A stretch of 64,000 nucleotides of DNA from Variovorax sp. Root411 (GTDB taxonomy: Bacteria > Pseudomonadota > Gammaproteobacteria > Burkholderiales > Burkholderiaceae_C), in contig NZ_LMDW01000015.1 in the NCBI RefSeq assembly GCF_001425205.1, positions 124,001 to 188,000 of the forward strand. The letters are read 5' to 3'. The notes below the pieces were generated by a model. It did no database searches and was not told where the DNA came from. It saw only the letters and a program-made list of their open reading frames with translations. Position numbers and translations under genes: made by a program. This document shows, in pieces, positions 20,101 to 29,234 of the stretch (the stretch's first letter is position 1; each line of letters starts with the position of its first letter).

Positions 20101-21603
20101 ATGCGCGAGCCGGTTGGCGCGTCGGTTCAGCTCGTCGTTGCGCATCGCCTCGCCCTCGAAGCGCAGCGCGATGCCTTGCGGGTTGGCGGCGAGCTGCGCC
20201 TCGATCAGCGCGGCGAGATTCGTGTCGGGCACCGCGCGGGCCGTGTCGTTCCACGTCACCAGCAGCTGCTCGCGCTCGCCGGCCTGCAGCAGGTCGATCT
20301 GGCCGATGGCCTGGTCGGGCTGATGGATCACGGCCGCCATGAAGGCCAGCAGCCGGCGCTGGTGATCGGCCAGCGCCTGCGCTGTGTGCACCGCCGGGTT
20401 GGCGTCGAAGTCGATCTGAAGGTCCTGCCCGTTGCCGCGCTCGTACAGGAAGATGCCCAGGTCCTCGGCCGTGCCGTTGGACAGGTTGCGCGGCTTGGCA
20501 GCATGCCCCGCAAAACGGAAGTCGTAGTCGAAGGGCTCGACGTTGACCACCGTGGTGAACAGCTGCCGGTTGTTCACGAGCATGTTCAGGTCGCTGCGCA
20601 GATGCTCGTAGCGGTAGGACTGGTGCCGCAGGATCTGCCGCATCTGCCGCCCGACCTCGTGGATCAGTTCCGGCACCGGCAGGTCCGGGCGCATCGCGAG
20701 CCGCAGCGGCAATGCGTTCGCCACCATCGCCGGCACGCGCCGCATGCGGTCGTTGTGGCGCGCCGTGACCGGAATGCCGATCACCATGTCCTCGATGCCG
20801 GTGGCGCGGTACAGATAGGCCGCGGTGGTGGCGATCAGGATCTGCGGCAGCGTGGTGCCCAGTTGCTGCGCGATGCCCTGCAAGGCCCGCACGCTCGCGG
20901 CCGGCAGGTACGCGGTCTGCCGCAGCAGGCCGCCGACGTTGACCGAGCGCTGCGAGGCGAGGCTCAGCGGATCGGGCGCATCGCCGAAGCGTTCCGTCCA
21001 GTACTGGCGGTCGCGCGGAAAGCGGCCGGACTCGCGATAGGCCTTTTCTTCCTCGGCCAGCTGCGAAATGGGCGCGAGGCGCGAAGCCTCGGGCACGTCG
21101 GTGCCGGCGATGCGTGCGCTGTAGATATCCGCGAAACGGCGCGCGATCAGCCCGCCGCCGAAACCGTCCAGCACGATGTGATGGCTGCGGTGGTACCAGA
21201 TGTGGCGTTCGGGCGCGATGCGGATCAGCGCGGACAGCCACAGCGGCCCTTCCGCCAGGTCGATGTTGCGGCTGAAGTCGGACTGCATCCAGGCCTGCGC
21301 CGAAGCGGCCGGTTCTTCATCGCCGCTGAAGTCCAGGTAAGGAATCTCGTGCGTGAATACCGGCGCGACGACTTGGCGCGCTCCCTGCGCGGTGTCGATG
21401 AAGCGCAGGCGCGTGACCTCGGCTTCCTGCGTCACCTGCTGCATGGCCGCCATGAAGACGGCGGGGTCGATCCAGCCTTCGATGTCGATGGCTTCGGCGA
21501 GGTTGAAGTTGGTGTCGGGCGAGGCGAACTTCGCGCCGAGCCACATGGCCATCTGGCCGGAAGTGAGGGGAGATGCATCGCCCAGGGGATCGACCGTGCT
21601 CAT
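14113..21603 (-). CDS. Dimodular nonribosomal peptide synthetase, C-A-T-C-A-T-reductase
   Basis: A 2496-aa synthetase; ATG at 21603 is chosen because GGAGAAG lies 5 nt upstream. C1 (HHIVLDG near 143) is of the EntF/SwrW starter kind. A1 spans about 470-960, T1 has GGHS with the pantetheine Ser near 1004, C2 has HHIVGDG near 1191, A2 spans about 1515-1985, and T2 Ser is near 2056. A terminal NAD(P)H thioester reductase has TGASGFVGG near 2134 and an active YSQSK. The A1 pocket reads DVWHISLVDK by eye, close to known L-serine codes. A2 reads DAMLVGAICK, a hydrophobic pocket not confidently assigned. No epimerase or thioesterase is seen. Expected release is an aldehyde or alcohol of an N-acyl-Ser-X dipeptide, or a cyclised product. 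The acyl donor is not encoded nearby. Confidence 0.9.
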   Translation of the reverse strand: MSTVDPLGDASPLTSGQMAMWLGAKFASPDTNFNLAEAIDIEGWIDPAVFMAAMQQVTQEAEVTRLRFIDTAQGARQVVAPVFTHEIPYLDFSGDEEPAASAQAWMQSDFSRNIDLAEGPLWLSALIRIAPERHIWYHRSHHIVLDGFGGGLIARRFADIYSARIAGTDVPEASRLAPISQLAEEEKAYRESGRFPRDRQYWTERFGDAPDPLSLASQRSVNVGGLLRQTAYLPAASVRALQGIAQQLGTTLPQILIATTAAYLYRATGIEDMVIGIPVTARHNDRMRRVPAMVANALPLRLAMRPDLPVPELIHEVGRQMRQILRHQSYRYEHLRSDLNMLVNNRQLFTTVVNVEPFDYDFRFAGHAAKPRNLSNGTAEDLGIFLYERGNGQDLQIDFDANPAVHTAQALADHQRRLLAFMAAVIHQPDQAIGQIDLLQAGEREQLLVTWNDTARAVPDTNLAALIEAQLAANPQGIALRFEGEAMRNDELNRRANRLAHLLRVRGAGPERTVALAIARSMELMVALLATLKTGAAYLPVDPDFPQDRIAFMLGDARPVCLVTTAALAESLPADAPKLLLDVAQTFAELGTCADTDPGIAIDPSHPAYVIYTSGSTGKPKGAVVSHRAIVNRLRWMQDRYGLQADDRVLQKTPSSFDVSVWEFFWPLIDGAALVLAKPGGHKDAAYLAALIADEAITTIHFVPSMLEVFLLEPAASACTTLRRVICSGEALSPALQSQFQQRLSCELHNLYGPTEAAVDVTSWECPRRPEDEPSSKSVPIGRPIWNTQMHVLDSGLQPVPPGTTGELYIAGIGLARGYLNRPLLSAERFVANPYGEPGSRMYRSGDLARWRSDGSLDFLGRADQQVKIRGLRIEPGEIESVLLQHPQVAQAAVVAREDVPGEKRLVAYVVAADAADLQAVELRTHLAQALPEYMVPSAFVSLPALPLGPSGKLDRKALPAPELQAATPYAAPRTPTERILAGLWAETLHLPRVGIHDNFFELGGHSLMIVQLVSMIRQQFMIDLPLDTLFQVSTIAGLAEMLDQASGARPSLVPMPRPARIPLSFAQRRLWLMNQLENANPAYNMPLALRLSGVLDRAALQAALDDLVQRHESLRTIYPNEDGLPYQHILDAAQARAVLFEADSSEEEIAAQLHAAAHCGFDLGSTAPLRPHLFRLAADEHVLLLLTHHIVGDGASLLPLARDLSIAYAARSEGKAPDWTPLPLQYADYALWQQELLGSEDDADSMAGRQREFWRETLRDLPERLSLPVDRPHPAVPSYHGDVVPMQIPPHVHERMLQLARDGQASVFMVLQAGLAGLLNRLGAGDDIVIGTPVAGRSDHALDDLIGCFVNALVLRTDASGQPGLRELIARVRATNLAAYANQEFPYDRIVELLRPQRSGATLPLFQVMLGFQQGSNRLSFSLPGLSITPQPVAVDTAKFDLSFILDEQRGADGLPGGIAGGIQYSTDLFERSTVEAIAQRLVRLLEQACDAPDTALGSLDILSAEEHRRLLSDWSGSTRDIAPLSLAAMVASHAAERPHAAAVMLDDATISYAVLDARANRLAHLLRGRGIGAGAIVATVLPRSLDLVVAHLAIVKVGAAYLPIDPNHMTGRSAFVFEEAAPACVLTHAALLPELAGIPYGLALDSDGTVAALAIQPDAAPVQARAVDPQDAAYIIYTSGSTGLPKGVVVPHAGLGSLGASMAQRFAIGPDSRVLQFSSSGFDASVMDLLMAFHAGAALVLPGAQQLLGPELADLLHRQAVSHALIPPAALATLPHGEFPHLQTLVVGGDACPAALAARWSQGRRMINAYGPTEITICASMSAPMNAEEPPSIGRPVWNTRLYVLDDSLQPVPPGVAGELYIAGSGLARGYLNRPLLSAERFIANPFGEPGSRMYRSGDLVRWRNDGSLDFLGRADQQVKIRGFRIEPGEIESVLLRHPQVTQAAVVAREDVVGEKRLVAYVVAAADPQPAELRAHVAQALPDYMVPSAFVHLPFLPLTQSGKLDRKALPVPEQQASAPYAEPRTPTERQLAALWAETLQLERVGIHDNFFELGGHSLMAIQLGMRIRQQVRADFPHAEVYNRPSIAELAAWLDNTAGAAEALDLSRELDLPAHIRRQDAAPPLDAKRVFLTGASGFVGGHLLAALLRDTSACVVCHVRAADEEAGRRRLQLTLAQRQLGAIWDDARIKVVTGDLGQPRLGLDDSAVQLVRDGCDAIYHCAAQVDFLHPYASLKPANVDSLVTLLEWTSQGRSKSLHYVSTLAVIDQDNGKDGTVTEQSALASWRGLVDGYSQSKWVGDALAREAQARGMPVAIYRLGAVTGDHTHAICNADDLIWRVAHLYADLEAIPDMDLPLNLTPVDDVARAILGLAAQQASWGQVFHLMSQAPLRVRDIPPVFERLGMRLEPVGLEPWLERAHARLAIGQDRDLAAVLAILDRYDTSATPPQVSGAATHAQLEAIGAAIRPVDRELLQRYFVDLGIDTKARRALETSTS
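15640..16050 (-). repeat. C-terminal A2-domain segment nearly duplicated in A1
   Basis: The segment covering motifs A6-A9 of module 2 ([20 protein letters not shown] and neighbours) matches 18790-19210 of module 1 with high nucleotide identity, by eye roughly nine bases in ten, while the substrate-binding halves differ. This suggests module duplication or gene conversion restricted to the subdomain outside the specificity pocket. Confidence 0.6.
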
Positions 21604-21882
21604 GAACTTCTCCACGTCTTGAATGAATCGGCAGCGTTAACTCCGAATCAATGTACAAGCCGTTTCAACAATTTCTGAGACGGTTTTCCGGGTAAAAACA
21701 TGTCGCACGAGGCATTGAGCGCGAAAGATTTCATCGGGAAGTAATCACCCGATTCGCGCTTTCTGGAATCCGAACCCTTTCGTCGTAGAGCAAGAAAAAA
21801 GCGCCACGAAAGCATGTTGCGATGCAACAACTGCGTCAGCGGCGAGTAGGGTTTTCATCTCTGCCCAAGCCGGCTCGCGGTG
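21604..21882. promoter_or_regulatory. NRPS upstream region with two dyads
   Basis: The 279-bp interval must hold the promoter of the NRPS operon (minus strand). CCGTTTCA-N8-TGAGACGG at 21660-21683 has arms matching at 7 of 8 positions and is 57-80 nt before the start codon. Further upstream, 21718-21760 folds into an extended stem: AGCGCGA with TCGCGCT enclosing ATCGGG with CCCGAT. The first suits a repressor or activator site near the promoter, the second a terminator of, or structure in, the transcript arriving from the biotin carboxylase gene. Neither matches a textbook Fur or Lux box. Confidence 0.4.
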
Positions 21883-23613
21883 TCAGTCGATGGTTGCAAT
21901 GGCGGCGCCAGCGGCCACGTAGCCGCCCGCAGCGACCGAGAAAGCGATGCGCCCCGCCCGGTGCGCAAGCACCTGCATTTCCATCTTCATCGCCTCCATC
22001 ACGGCGATGACGCTGCCCGCCGCAACCTCGTCGCCATCGGCCACCTTCCAGCCCTGCACCGTGCCCGATACCGGCGCAGCCACGGCGGCGGCGTCTGCCA
22101 CTGCTGGTTCTGCCATGGCGATGCCCGGGCCGCCGGCAACGGCTGACGACAGACCACTCAACAGCACGGCCGGCAGGCCCAGCGACAACCGGCGCCCATC
22201 CACTTCGATCGTCGTGCGCAGCAGCGCCGTGTCGGGCATCGGGTCGGGCCGCATCGCCGCAGCCTCGCCGTTCGCGAAGTCGGTCTCGATCCATCGCGTG
22301 TGCACCTTGAAGGCATCGCCCGACACGAAGTCGGGGTGCGCCATCACGGCGCGGTGGAACGGCAGCACCGTGGGCAGGCCCTCGATGCGGAACTCCTTCA
22401 GCGCGCGCCGCGCCCGCGCGATGGCCTGCTCGCGCGTGGCTCCGGTAACGATCAGCTTGGCCATCAGCGAATCGAAGGTGCCCGGCACCTGCGAGCCGGC
22501 ATCGACGCCGGCATCCACGCGCACGCCCGGGCCCGAGGGCGCGTCGAAGACCTTGACCGGCCCCGGCGACGGCAGGAAGCCACGCCCCACGTCTTCGGCA
22601 TTGATGCGGAACTCGAAGGCATGGCCGCGCGGCGCGGGCGTCTGCGTGATCGACAAGGGCAGCCCCTCGGCAATGCGCAACTGCTCGATCACAAGGTCGA
22701 TGCCCGTGGTTTCCTCGGTCACCGGATGCTCGACCTGCAGCCGCGTGTTCACTTCGAGGAAAGAGATCGCACCGCTCGCGCTCAGCATGAACTCGACCGT
22801 GCCGGCGCCCGTGTAGCCGGCCTCCGCGCAGATGTCGCGCGCCGACTGGTGGATGCGTTCGCGCTGCGCGTCGCTGAGGAAAGGCGCGGGTGCCTCTTCC
22901 ACCAGCTTCTGGTTGCGCCGCTGCAGCGAGCAGTCGCGCGTGCCGAGCACCACCACGTTGCCGTGCGTGTCGGCCAGCACCTGCGCCTCGACGTGGCGCG
23001 GCCGGTCGAGGAACTGCTCGACATAGCACTCGCCGCGGCCGAAGGCCGTCACCGCCTCGCGCACCGCCGATTCGTAGAGGCCTTCCACCTCGTCGAGCCG
23101 CCACGCCACCTTGATGCCGCGGCCGCCGCCGCCGAACGCGGCCTTGATCGCGACCGGCAGGCCGTGCTTTTCCGCGAACGCGAGCACCTCGCCCGCGTTG
23201 CCCACCGGATCGGCCGTGCCCGCGACCAGCGGCGCGCCGACCTTCATCGCAAGCTTGCGGGCCTGCACCTTGTCGCCCAGCATCGCGATGGCGGCCGGCG
23301 ACGGGCCGATCCAGGTGAGGCCGGCGTCGATGACGGCCTGCGCGAACGCCGCGCTCTCGGAGAGAAAGCCGTAGCCCGGGTGCACCGCGTCGGCGCCGCT
23401 GCGCGCGGCCACCGCAAGCAGCTTGGCGATGTTCAGGTAGGTGTCGGCCGGGCGGTCGCCGCTCAGGCCGTAGGCCTCGTCGGCCATGCGCACGTGCAGC
23501 GCATTCAGGTCGGCATCGGCGTACACCGCGACCGACTGCACGCCGTGGTCGGCACAGGCGCGCGCGATGCGCACGGCGATTTCGCCGCGGTTGGCGATCA
23601 GGAGTTTTTTCAT
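21883..23613 (-). CDS. Biotin carboxylase fused to a biotinyl carrier domain
   Basis: A 576-aa protein. The biotin carboxylase part (about 1-445) has the ATP-grasp motifs [33 protein letters not shown] and FRINAED. A linker follows, then a biotinyl domain (about 510-576) with the biotin lysine in MEAMKME. There is no acyl-CoA carboxyltransferase gene alongside. Upstream in the operon is a KipI-KipA fusion, which corresponds to the carboxyltransferase part of urea carboxylase. The two proteins together therefore look like a split urea-carboxylase-like enzyme. Such genes are also found beside pxpABC 5-oxoprolinase genes. It is the last gene of the operon, 10 bp after the KipI-KipA gene. Confidence 0.85.
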   Translation of the reverse strand: MKKLLIANRGEIAVRIARACADHGVQSVAVYADADLNALHVRMADEAYGLSGDRPADTYLNIAKLLAVAARSGADAVHPGYGFLSESAAFAQAVIDAGLTWIGPSPAAIAMLGDKVQARKLAMKVGAPLVAGTADPVGNAGEVLAFAEKHGLPVAIKAAFGGGGRGIKVAWRLDEVEGLYESAVREAVTAFGRGECYVEQFLDRPRHVEAQVLADTHGNVVVLGTRDCSLQRRNQKLVEEAPAPFLSDAQRERIHQSARDICAEAGYTGAGTVEFMLSASGAISFLEVNTRLQVEHPVTEETTGIDLVIEQLRIAEGLPLSITQTPAPRGHAFEFRINAEDVGRGFLPSPGPVKVFDAPSGPGVRVDAGVDAGSQVPGTFDSLMAKLIVTGATREQAIARARRALKEFRIEGLPTVLPFHRAVMAHPDFVSGDAFKVHTRWIETDFANGEAAAMRPDPMPDTALLRTTIEVDGRRLSLGLPAVLLSGLSSAVAGGPGIAMAEPAVADAAAVAAPVSGTVQGWKVADGDEVAAGSVIAVMEAMKMEMQVLAHRAGRIAFSVAAGGYVAAGAAIATID

Positions 23614-23623
23614 CGGAGAGCTT

Positions 23624-25207
23624 TCACGAGACGATGGGCGCGGCCATCGGGTTGAAGCGGACGCGGGCGTTGATGGGGATCTGCCCCGCGCGGTCCAGGT
23701 GATGGGTGGCGACGGAGGCGATCACGGGATAGCCGCCGGTCAGCGGATGGTCGGCCATGAACAGCACGGGCTGGCCGCTGGGCGGCACCTGGATCGCGCC
23801 GCGCGCCGTGCCCTCGCTGGGCAGCTCGGCGTGGTTGATGCGTGCCAGCGGCTCTTCGCCGGCGAGGCGGATGCCCACTCGGTTGGACTGCGGCGTGACA
23901 GCCCACGACTGGCTGCACAGAAGCGCGAGCGCATCGGCCGTGAACCAGTCGGCGCGCGGGCCAGGCACGATGTCGAGCACGACTTCTTCCTGCACGGTGG
24001 GCAAATCTGTCGGCGGTGTTTCAGGTGCGCCGACCACGGCACCCGCGGCCACCGCGCGCACGGGCAGCAGGTCGCCCGCGGCGATGGTGGCCGGGCCGAT
24101 ACGGGCCAGCGTGTCGGTCGAGAGGCTGCCGAGCACCGGCGCGATGTCGAAGCCGCCGCGCACGGCCAGGTAGCTGCGGATGCCGGCGCACGGCTCGCCC
24201 AGCGCCAGCATGTCGCCGTCGACCAGCGCGATGGGTTGGTAGCGCGGCAGCGGCCATTTCGCGCCGTCGGCACGGGTCAGCGTGACGGGCCCGTCGGCGC
24301 CCGTGATGGCCACCACCGCTTCGCCACGGCAGGCGAACCGGAAGCCGCCATGGGCGATCTCCACGCAGGCCGTGTCCGATGCGTTGCCGACCAGCCGGTT
24401 GGCGGCCTGCAATGCACGCTGGTCCATCGCACCGGAAGCGGACACGCCCTGCCGGGCCTGGCCAGGGCGGCCGCCGTCCTGCAGCAGCGCCTGGAGGCCC
24501 GCCGCGCGAATCTCCAAGGCGCAGCCGCCTTCCACTGCGGCAGGCTGCGAAGGCGCGGGCGCCGCGGCCACAGGCTCGTCCCTCGGTTGCGCCGCGGCAT
24601 CCACGAAGCGCACCGTGTCGCCCGGCTGCAGCAGCGCGGGCGTCTCGCGCGACAGGTCCCACATCGGCGCATCGGTGACGCCGATGATCTGCCAGCCGCC
24701 GGGACTGGCCTGCGGATAGACGCCGCTGAAGCTGCCCGCAAGGCCGACCGCGCCCGCAGGAATGCGCGTGCGCGGCACCGGGCGACGCGGCACGTTCAGG
24801 CTCGGGTGGCCGCCCGACAGGTAGGCGAAGCCCGGCGCGAAACCGGTGAAGGCGACCGTGTAGTCGCTGCCCGTGTGGCGGCGCACGACTTCCTCGGGCG
24901 AGATGCCGAGCAGGCCGGCCACTTCGGCCAGGTCTTCGCCCTCGTAGCGCACGGGAATCTCGATGCGCTTGTCGATGCGTGTCTCGCGCGCGTCGAGACT
25001 GCGCTGCCCGACCCGCCGCACGAGTTCGTCAGCCGCAATCGCGGCCGGACGGAAAGTGATCAGCAGCGTGCGTGCGGCGGGCACCAGTTCTTCGACCCCG
25101 GCGACAGGCTCGGCGCGCAGCGAGGCCAGCAGCGCGAGGGTTTGCGGCAGGTCGTCGAGCTCGACCAGCACCGCATTCAGGTTGACGGGCAGGAAGCGCA
25201 TCGTCAT
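23624..25207 (-). CDS. pxpBC: KipI-KipA fusion (5-oxoprolinase subunits B and C / AHS1-AHS2)
   Basis: A 527-aa fusion. Residues 1-205 are the KipI/AHS1 domain ([29 protein letters not shown]). Residues about 225-527 are the KipA/AHS2 domain ([58 protein letters not shown]). In separate form these are PxpB and PxpC, which with PxpA make the ATP-dependent 5-oxoprolinase. Fused forms also occur as the carboxyltransferase of urea carboxylase and allophanate-related enzymes. The start overlaps the stop of the LamB/YcsF gene by four bases, so a stoichiometric complex is likely. Confidence 0.85.
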   Translation of the reverse strand: MTMRFLPVNLNAVLVELDDLPQTLALLASLRAEPVAGVEELVPAARTLLITFRPAAIAADELVRRVGQRSLDARETRIDKRIEIPVRYEGEDLAEVAGLLGISPEEVVRRHTGSDYTVAFTGFAPGFAYLSGGHPSLNVPRRPVPRTRIPAGAVGLAGSFSGVYPQASPGGWQIIGVTDAPMWDLSRETPALLQPGDTVRFVDAAAQPRDEPVAAAPAPSQPAAVEGGCALEIRAAGLQALLQDGGRPGQARQGVSASGAMDQRALQAANRLVGNASDTACVEIAHGGFRFACRGEAVVAITGADGPVTLTRADGAKWPLPRYQPIALVDGDMLALGEPCAGIRSYLAVRGGFDIAPVLGSLSTDTLARIGPATIAAGDLLPVRAVAAGAVVGAPETPPTDLPTVQEEVVLDIVPGPRADWFTADALALLCSQSWAVTPQSNRVGIRLAGEEPLARINHAELPSEGTARGAIQVPPSGQPVLFMADHPLTGGYPVIASVATHHLDRAGQIPINARVRFNPMAAPIVS

Positions 25208-25968
25208 GCAGCGTCCACGAACGGGCGGATGGCCACGCCCGCCTGCTCCAGCCGCGCGCGCACCTGGCGCGCCATCTCGACCGCGCCCGGACTGTCGCCG
25301 TGCACGCAGACCGACTCGGCCTCGACGCGCACCGTGCTGCCGTCGATGGCCGTGACCACGCCCTCGGTGGCCAGCCGCAGCATGCGCTCGGCCACTTCAT
25401 CCGCGTCGTGCAGCACCGCGCCGGGTTCGCGGCGCGACACCAGCGTGCCCTGCGGCGTGTAGGCGCGGTCGGCAAAGGCCTCCGCCACGGCACGCAGGCC
25501 TTCGCCGCGCGCCCAGCCCAGCAGCGGCGAACCCGCGAGCGCGACCAGGCACAGGCCGGAGTCGATCTCGCGGATGGCGGCGATCACGTCGCGCGCCTGG
25601 CGCTCATCGTGGGCGATGGTGTTGTAGAGCGCGCCGTGCGGCTTCACGTAGCGCACCGTGGTGCCGGCCGCGGCGGCCAGGCCTTTCAGCGCGCCGATCT
25701 GGTAGATGACGTCGGCGCGCAGGTCGGCGCTGTCCACGTCCATGTTGCGGCGCCCGAACCCCACGAGGTCGCGGTAGGCCACGTGGGCGCCAATCGCAAC
25801 ACTGCATTCCTTTGCCTGGCGCAGCGTGCGCAGGATGCCGGCCGGGTCGCCCGCATGGAAGCCGCAGGCCACGTTGGCGCTGCTCACGAGGCAAAGCATG
25901 GCGGCGTCGTCGCCCATGCGCCATGCGCCCAGGCTCTCGCCGAGGTCGCTGTTCAAGTCGATGTTCAT
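25204..25968 (-). CDS. pxpA: LamB/YcsF family protein (5-oxoprolinase subunit A)
   Basis: A 254-aa protein starting at 25968 with GGGAC upstream. Family motifs: [13 protein letters not shown] at the start, [14 protein letters not shown] (metal-type His), [25 protein letters not shown], and [14 protein letters not shown] near the end. PxpA is the hydrolytic subunit that opens 5-oxo-L-proline to glutamate when assembled with PxpB and PxpC. It lies between the MFS carrier gene and the KipI-KipA fusion on one strand. Confidence 0.9.
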   Translation of the reverse strand: MNIDLNSDLGESLGAWRMGDDAAMLCLVSSANVACGFHAGDPAGILRTLRQAKECSVAIGAHVAYRDLVGFGRRNMDVDSADLRADVIYQIGALKGLAAAAGTTVRYVKPHGALYNTIAHDERQARDVIAAIREIDSGLCLVALAGSPLLGWARGEGLRAVAEAFADRAYTPQGTLVSRREPGAVLHDADEVAERMLRLATEGVVTAIDGSTVRVEAESVCVHGDSPGAVEMARQVRARLEQAGVAIRPFVDAA

Positions 25969-26067
25969 GTTCGTCCCGGCGCGCGGTGATGCGCGCTCTC
26001 GGTTCAATGCAGGCGGCCGGCCTGCCGGGGGCAGGCGGTCACGCAAACGAAGAGGGAATGCGCCGGA

Positions 26068-27360
26068 TCAGTTCTGGCGCAGATCGCGCCCGCGCGTCTC
26101 GGGCAGGCACAGGGCCACCACGACCACCATGGCGTAGGCGACCGCCGCGCACACACCGATGGCGGTGCCCAGCGGAAGATGCATGCGGTCGCTCAGCACG
26201 CCGACCAGCGCCGGAAAGGTGGCGCCGATGCCGCGCCCGAAGTTGTAGCAAAAGCCCTGCCCCGAACCGCGCAGCTCGTTGGGAAACAGCTCGGCCAGGA
26301 AGGCTCCGGCGCCGCTGAAGATGCCCGACATGAAGAAGCCCAGCGGAAAGCCCAGCAGCAGCATCAGGCCGTCCGTGATGGGCAGCAGCGTGTAGGCATA
26401 GACCAGCGAACCGGCGCCGATGGCGAACAGGATGAAGGCGCGGCGCCGGCCGAGGCGGTCCGACAGGTAGGCACCGCACAGGTAGCCGATGAAGGCCCCG
26501 ACGATGAACATGAACTGGTAGCCGCCCGAGCCCAGCACGGTGAGATGGCGCTCGTTCTTCAGGAAGGTCGGCAGCCAGACGCCGATGGCGTAGTAGCCGC
26601 CCTGCATGCCGGTGAACAGCAGGCTCGCAAGCACCGTGGTGCCAAGCATGCCGGGCTTGAAGATCGCGAGGAAATTGCCGCTGCGTTCACCGCGCGCCAC
26701 GGCGGCTCGGCTTTGCACGTAGATTTCCGGATCGCGGATCGAGCGGCGGATGAAGACGATCAGCAGCGCCGGCAGCAGGCCCAGCAGGAACATCGCGCGC
26801 CACGAGATCTCCGGCGGCAGGAACGAGAACAGCGCCATCGACACCAGCACCGCTGCTCCCCAGCCGATGGCCCAGCTGCTCTGCACCAGCCCCACGGCCT
26901 TGCCGCGGTAGGCCGGCCGGATCATCTCGGCGATGAGCACCGAGCCCACCGCCCATTCGCCGCCGAATCCCAGGCCCTGCAGCGTGCGGGCGATCAGCAG
27001 TTCCTCGGGCGTGCGCGACAGGCCGCAGGCGAAGGTAAAGATCGCGAACACCAGGATCGTCAGCTGCAGGATGCGCACGCGGCCATAGATGTCGGCCAGG
27101 ATGCCCGCCGCCCAGCCGCCGATGGCCGAGGCAACGAGCGTGGCGGTGCCGATCAGCCCGACCTCGGTCTTGCTCATGCCCCACAGCGACAGCAGGATCG
27201 GCGTGACCAGCGGCAGCGTGTAGTAGTCGAACGCGTCGACCGCGTAGCCGCTGAAAGACGCGGCGAGCGTGCGCTTCTCGTTGGGATTGAGCGTGCGCAG
27301 CCAGTTCTCGCCGGCGGGCGCATCGCCGGCCGCGGGGGCGGCATCGAGAGTGCTCTTCAT
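26068..27360 (-). CDS. MFS transporter of the organic/aromatic acid:H+ symporter kind
   Basis: A 430-aa, 12-helix carrier starting at 27360 (AGGAGA 8 nt upstream). The MFS signature between helices 2 and 3 is GGWAAGILADIYGRVRIL, and the helix 1 acidic motif is SGYAVDAFDYYTLPL. The repeated loop motif is YLSDRLGRRRAFIL before helix 8. Its placement between a DUF1445 protein and the 5-oxoprolinase genes suggests uptake of pyroglutamate, D-glutamate or a related acid. The family includes many monocarboxylate carriers, so the substrate is an inference. Confidence 0.85.
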   Translation of the reverse strand: MKSTLDAAPAAGDAPAGENWLRTLNPNEKRTLAASFSGYAVDAFDYYTLPLVTPILLSLWGMSKTEVGLIGTATLVASAIGGWAAGILADIYGRVRILQLTILVFAIFTFACGLSRTPEELLIARTLQGLGFGGEWAVGSVLIAEMIRPAYRGKAVGLVQSSWAIGWGAAVLVSMALFSFLPPEISWRAMFLLGLLPALLIVFIRRSIRDPEIYVQSRAAVARGERSGNFLAIFKPGMLGTTVLASLLFTGMQGGYYAIGVWLPTFLKNERHLTVLGSGGYQFMFIVGAFIGYLCGAYLSDRLGRRRAFILFAIGAGSLVYAYTLLPITDGLMLLLGFPLGFFMSGIFSGAGAFLAELFPNELRGSGQGFCYNFGRGIGATFPALVGVLSDRMHLPLGTAIGVCAAVAYAMVVVVALCLPETRGRDLRQN

Positions 27361-27400
27361 GGTTTTTGTCTCCTGGGTCTCGGATGAAAAAAAGGGCAGC

Positions 27401-28216
27401 CTAGAAGGCCGCAAGGCGGTGGTGCAGCAGGTCGGTGACGAGCATCGCGCCCGGTGCATGGGTGATCGCGAACGGCAGCCGCGCGGCCGCCAGCACGGCC
27501 TGGGGTGTCACGCCGCAGGCCCAGAACACGGGGAGCTCGTCGGGCATCACCTCCACGGCATCGCCGTAGTCCGGCACGCCGATGGCGCGGATGCCGATCA
27601 GCGCCGGATCGCCGATGTGCACCGGCGCGCCGTGCACCGCCGGAAAGCGCGAGGTGATCTGCACCGCGCGGATGGCGTCGGCCGCACGCAGCGGCCGCAT
27701 CGACACCACCATCGGCCCGTGGAACGGGCCGGCCGGCACGGTCTCGATCGAGGTGCGGTACATCGCGACGTTGCGGCCCTGCGCAACGTGGCGCAGCGCG
27801 ATGCCCTCGGCCATCAGCGCATGCTCGAAGGTGAAGGAACAGCCGATCACGAAGCTCACCAGGTCGTCGCGCCAGAGCGCCCGCACGTCGGTGGGCTCGT
27901 CGACCAGTTCGCCTTCGCGCCAGACGCGGTAGCGCGGCAGATCGGTGCGGATGTCGATGTCCTCGCCGAGCACCGGCAGCGCTGGGTCGCCCGCCTCGGA
28001 CACGCCGAGCAGTGGACAGGGCTTGGGGTTGGCCTGGCAGAAGCGCAGGAAGTCGCCGGCATGCGACTTCGGCAGGATCACCAGGTTGCCCTGCACGTGG
28101 GCGCTGGCGAGTCCGCTGGTGTGCGTGTTCAGCGCGCCGCTGCGGGCGGCTTCGCGCACGGCCAGCGCGCTGCTCGACGGACCGGGCTGTTGTTCGAAGG
28201 AATGGCGGCTCGACAT
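27401..28216 (-). CDS. DUF1445 / UPF0317 family protein, putative hydro-lyase or D-glutamate-cyclase-like
   Basis: A 271-aa protein with family motifs: [33 protein letters not shown] (conserved Cys), VAMYRTSIE, and a C-terminal [15 protein letters not shown]. The family is annotated as putative hydro-lyase; the mammalian mitochondrial D-glutamate cyclase carries a UPF0317 domain. Here it is the first structural gene of an operon that also holds a carrier and 5-oxoprolinase subunits. Conversion of D-glutamate to 5-oxoproline therefore makes metabolic sense as a hypothesis. The start lies 11 nt from a dyad likely to be the LysR site. Confidence 0.85.
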   Translation of the reverse strand: MSSRHSFEQQPGPSSSALAVREAARSGALNTHTSGLASAHVQGNLVILPKSHAGDFLRFCQANPKPCPLLGVSEAGDPALPVLGEDIDIRTDLPRYRVWREGELVDEPTDVRALWRDDLVSFVIGCSFTFEHALMAEGIALRHVAQGRNVAMYRTSIETVPAGPFHGPMVVSMRPLRAADAIRAVQITSRFPAVHGAPVHIGDPALIGIRAIGVPDYGDAVEVMPDELPVFWACGVTPQAVLAAARLPFAITHAPGAMLVTDLLHHRLAAF

Positions 28217-28226
28217 GGGGCGTTGC

Positions 28227-28243
28227 CGATGCGCAATGCATCG
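28227..28243. promoter_or_regulatory. Dyad operator before the DUF1445 gene
   Basis: CGATGC-N5-GCATCG is a perfect inverted repeat of six-base arms just upstream of the DUF1445 start and downstream of the co-directional LysR gene. LysR-type regulators bind such interrupted palindromes (T-N11-A type). It is the natural candidate for control of the 5-oxoprolinase-type operon. Confidence 0.4.
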
Positions 28244-28307
28244 CTGTGTTGTGATGCGACGGATTGTGGGAATCCGCGCTCACGAACGCCAACGCAAATT
28301 TTCTTGC

Positions 28308-29213
28308 TCAAGCCATCGATTTTTTCGATGACCCCAAGCGGTGCGACGCGTGCACCACGGCGGAGCCCAGCGCGGCCTCCGGCAGCGGCGACGACGGATC
28401 GTCGCGGTAGCTCGCATAGATGGGAAGCGGCTCCAGCGTGTGGTCGCACGGCAGCACGCGCAGCGGCAGGCGCCGCGCCAGCGGCTCGACCACCGCGCGC
28501 GGCAGCGTGGCGACGCCGAAGCCCGCTTCGACCAGCTGGGCCATCGCCGAGATCGAAGAGATCGCATGCACGCGCGGCGGCGGACTGCCGGCCTCGCGGA
28601 ACAGCTCGAGCAGCGCCACGTGCGGCTGCGAGCCGCGCTGGAAGGTCAGCAAGTCGAGCGACAGCAGGTCGGCCAGGCGGTAGCGCCGTTTCAGGTGCAG
28701 CTCGCGGTGGCCGACGAAGCACATGGGCATCGGCGGCACGGCGCGCGTGCGCACGCCGTCGCCGGCGGCGGGCAGCGCGGCGAACACCAGGTCCTGCTTG
28801 CCGCGCTGCAGCTGGTCGACCAGCACCGGCGTGGTTTCGACCGTGAGCTCGAGTTCGAAGTCCGGATGGGTGGCCTGCATGTGCTTGAGCCAGCCGGTGA
28901 GCCAGCTGTGCACCACCGACTCGATGGCGCCGACGCGCAGCACCGTCTCGCGCGCCGCGCCCGAGCCCATCTCGGCCTTGATGTGCATCTGCATCTCGAG
29001 CAGCTTCTGCGCGAAGGCATGGAAGCGCTGCCCCGCCACGGTCAGGCGAAACTGCTTGTCGCGCCGGTCGAGCAGCAGCACACCGAGTTCGCGCTCGAGC
29101 GCGGCGATGCGGCTGGACAGGGCCGACTGGGTCAGGTGCAGCTTCTCGGAGGCGCGCGTGATGCTCTTGAGCGCCACCGCCCAGTGGAAGGCTTCCACGA
29201 ATCGAAGGTTCAT
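28308..29213 (-). CDS. LysR-family transcriptional regulator
   Basis: A 301-aa LysR regulator. The winged helix is at residues 1-60 ([40 protein letters not shown]), followed by a periplasmic-binding-like effector domain. It is not OxyR: the start is [11 protein letters not shown] and no OxyR-type redox Cys motif is seen. It lies upstream of, and reads into, the DUF1445-MFS-pxp operon, so it is the likely activator. A CATCGA/TCGATG hairpin at 28314-28330 overlaps its 3' end without a T-run. Confidence 0.9.
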   Translation of the reverse strand: MNLRFVEAFHWAVALKSITRASEKLHLTQSALSSRIAALERELGVLLLDRRDKQFRLTVAGQRFHAFAQKLLEMQMHIKAEMGSGAARETVLRVGAIESVVHSWLTGWLKHMQATHPDFELELTVETTPVLVDQLQRGKQDLVFAALPAAGDGVRTRAVPPMPMCFVGHRELHLKRRYRLADLLSLDLLTFQRGSQPHVALLELFREAGSPPPRVHAISSISAMAQLVEAGFGVATLPRAVVEPLARRLPLRVLPCDHTLEPLPIYASYRDDPSSPLPEAALGSAVVHASHRLGSSKKSMA

Positions 29214-29234
29214 TTGCTTTGCGGTCCCGGCGGG

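Noticed and set aside
21604-21720. Fur or Lux box for the NRPS operon
   Set aside because: No sequence resembling the 19-bp Fur palindrome or an acyl-homoserine-lactone box was found. The dyad there is of a different type.
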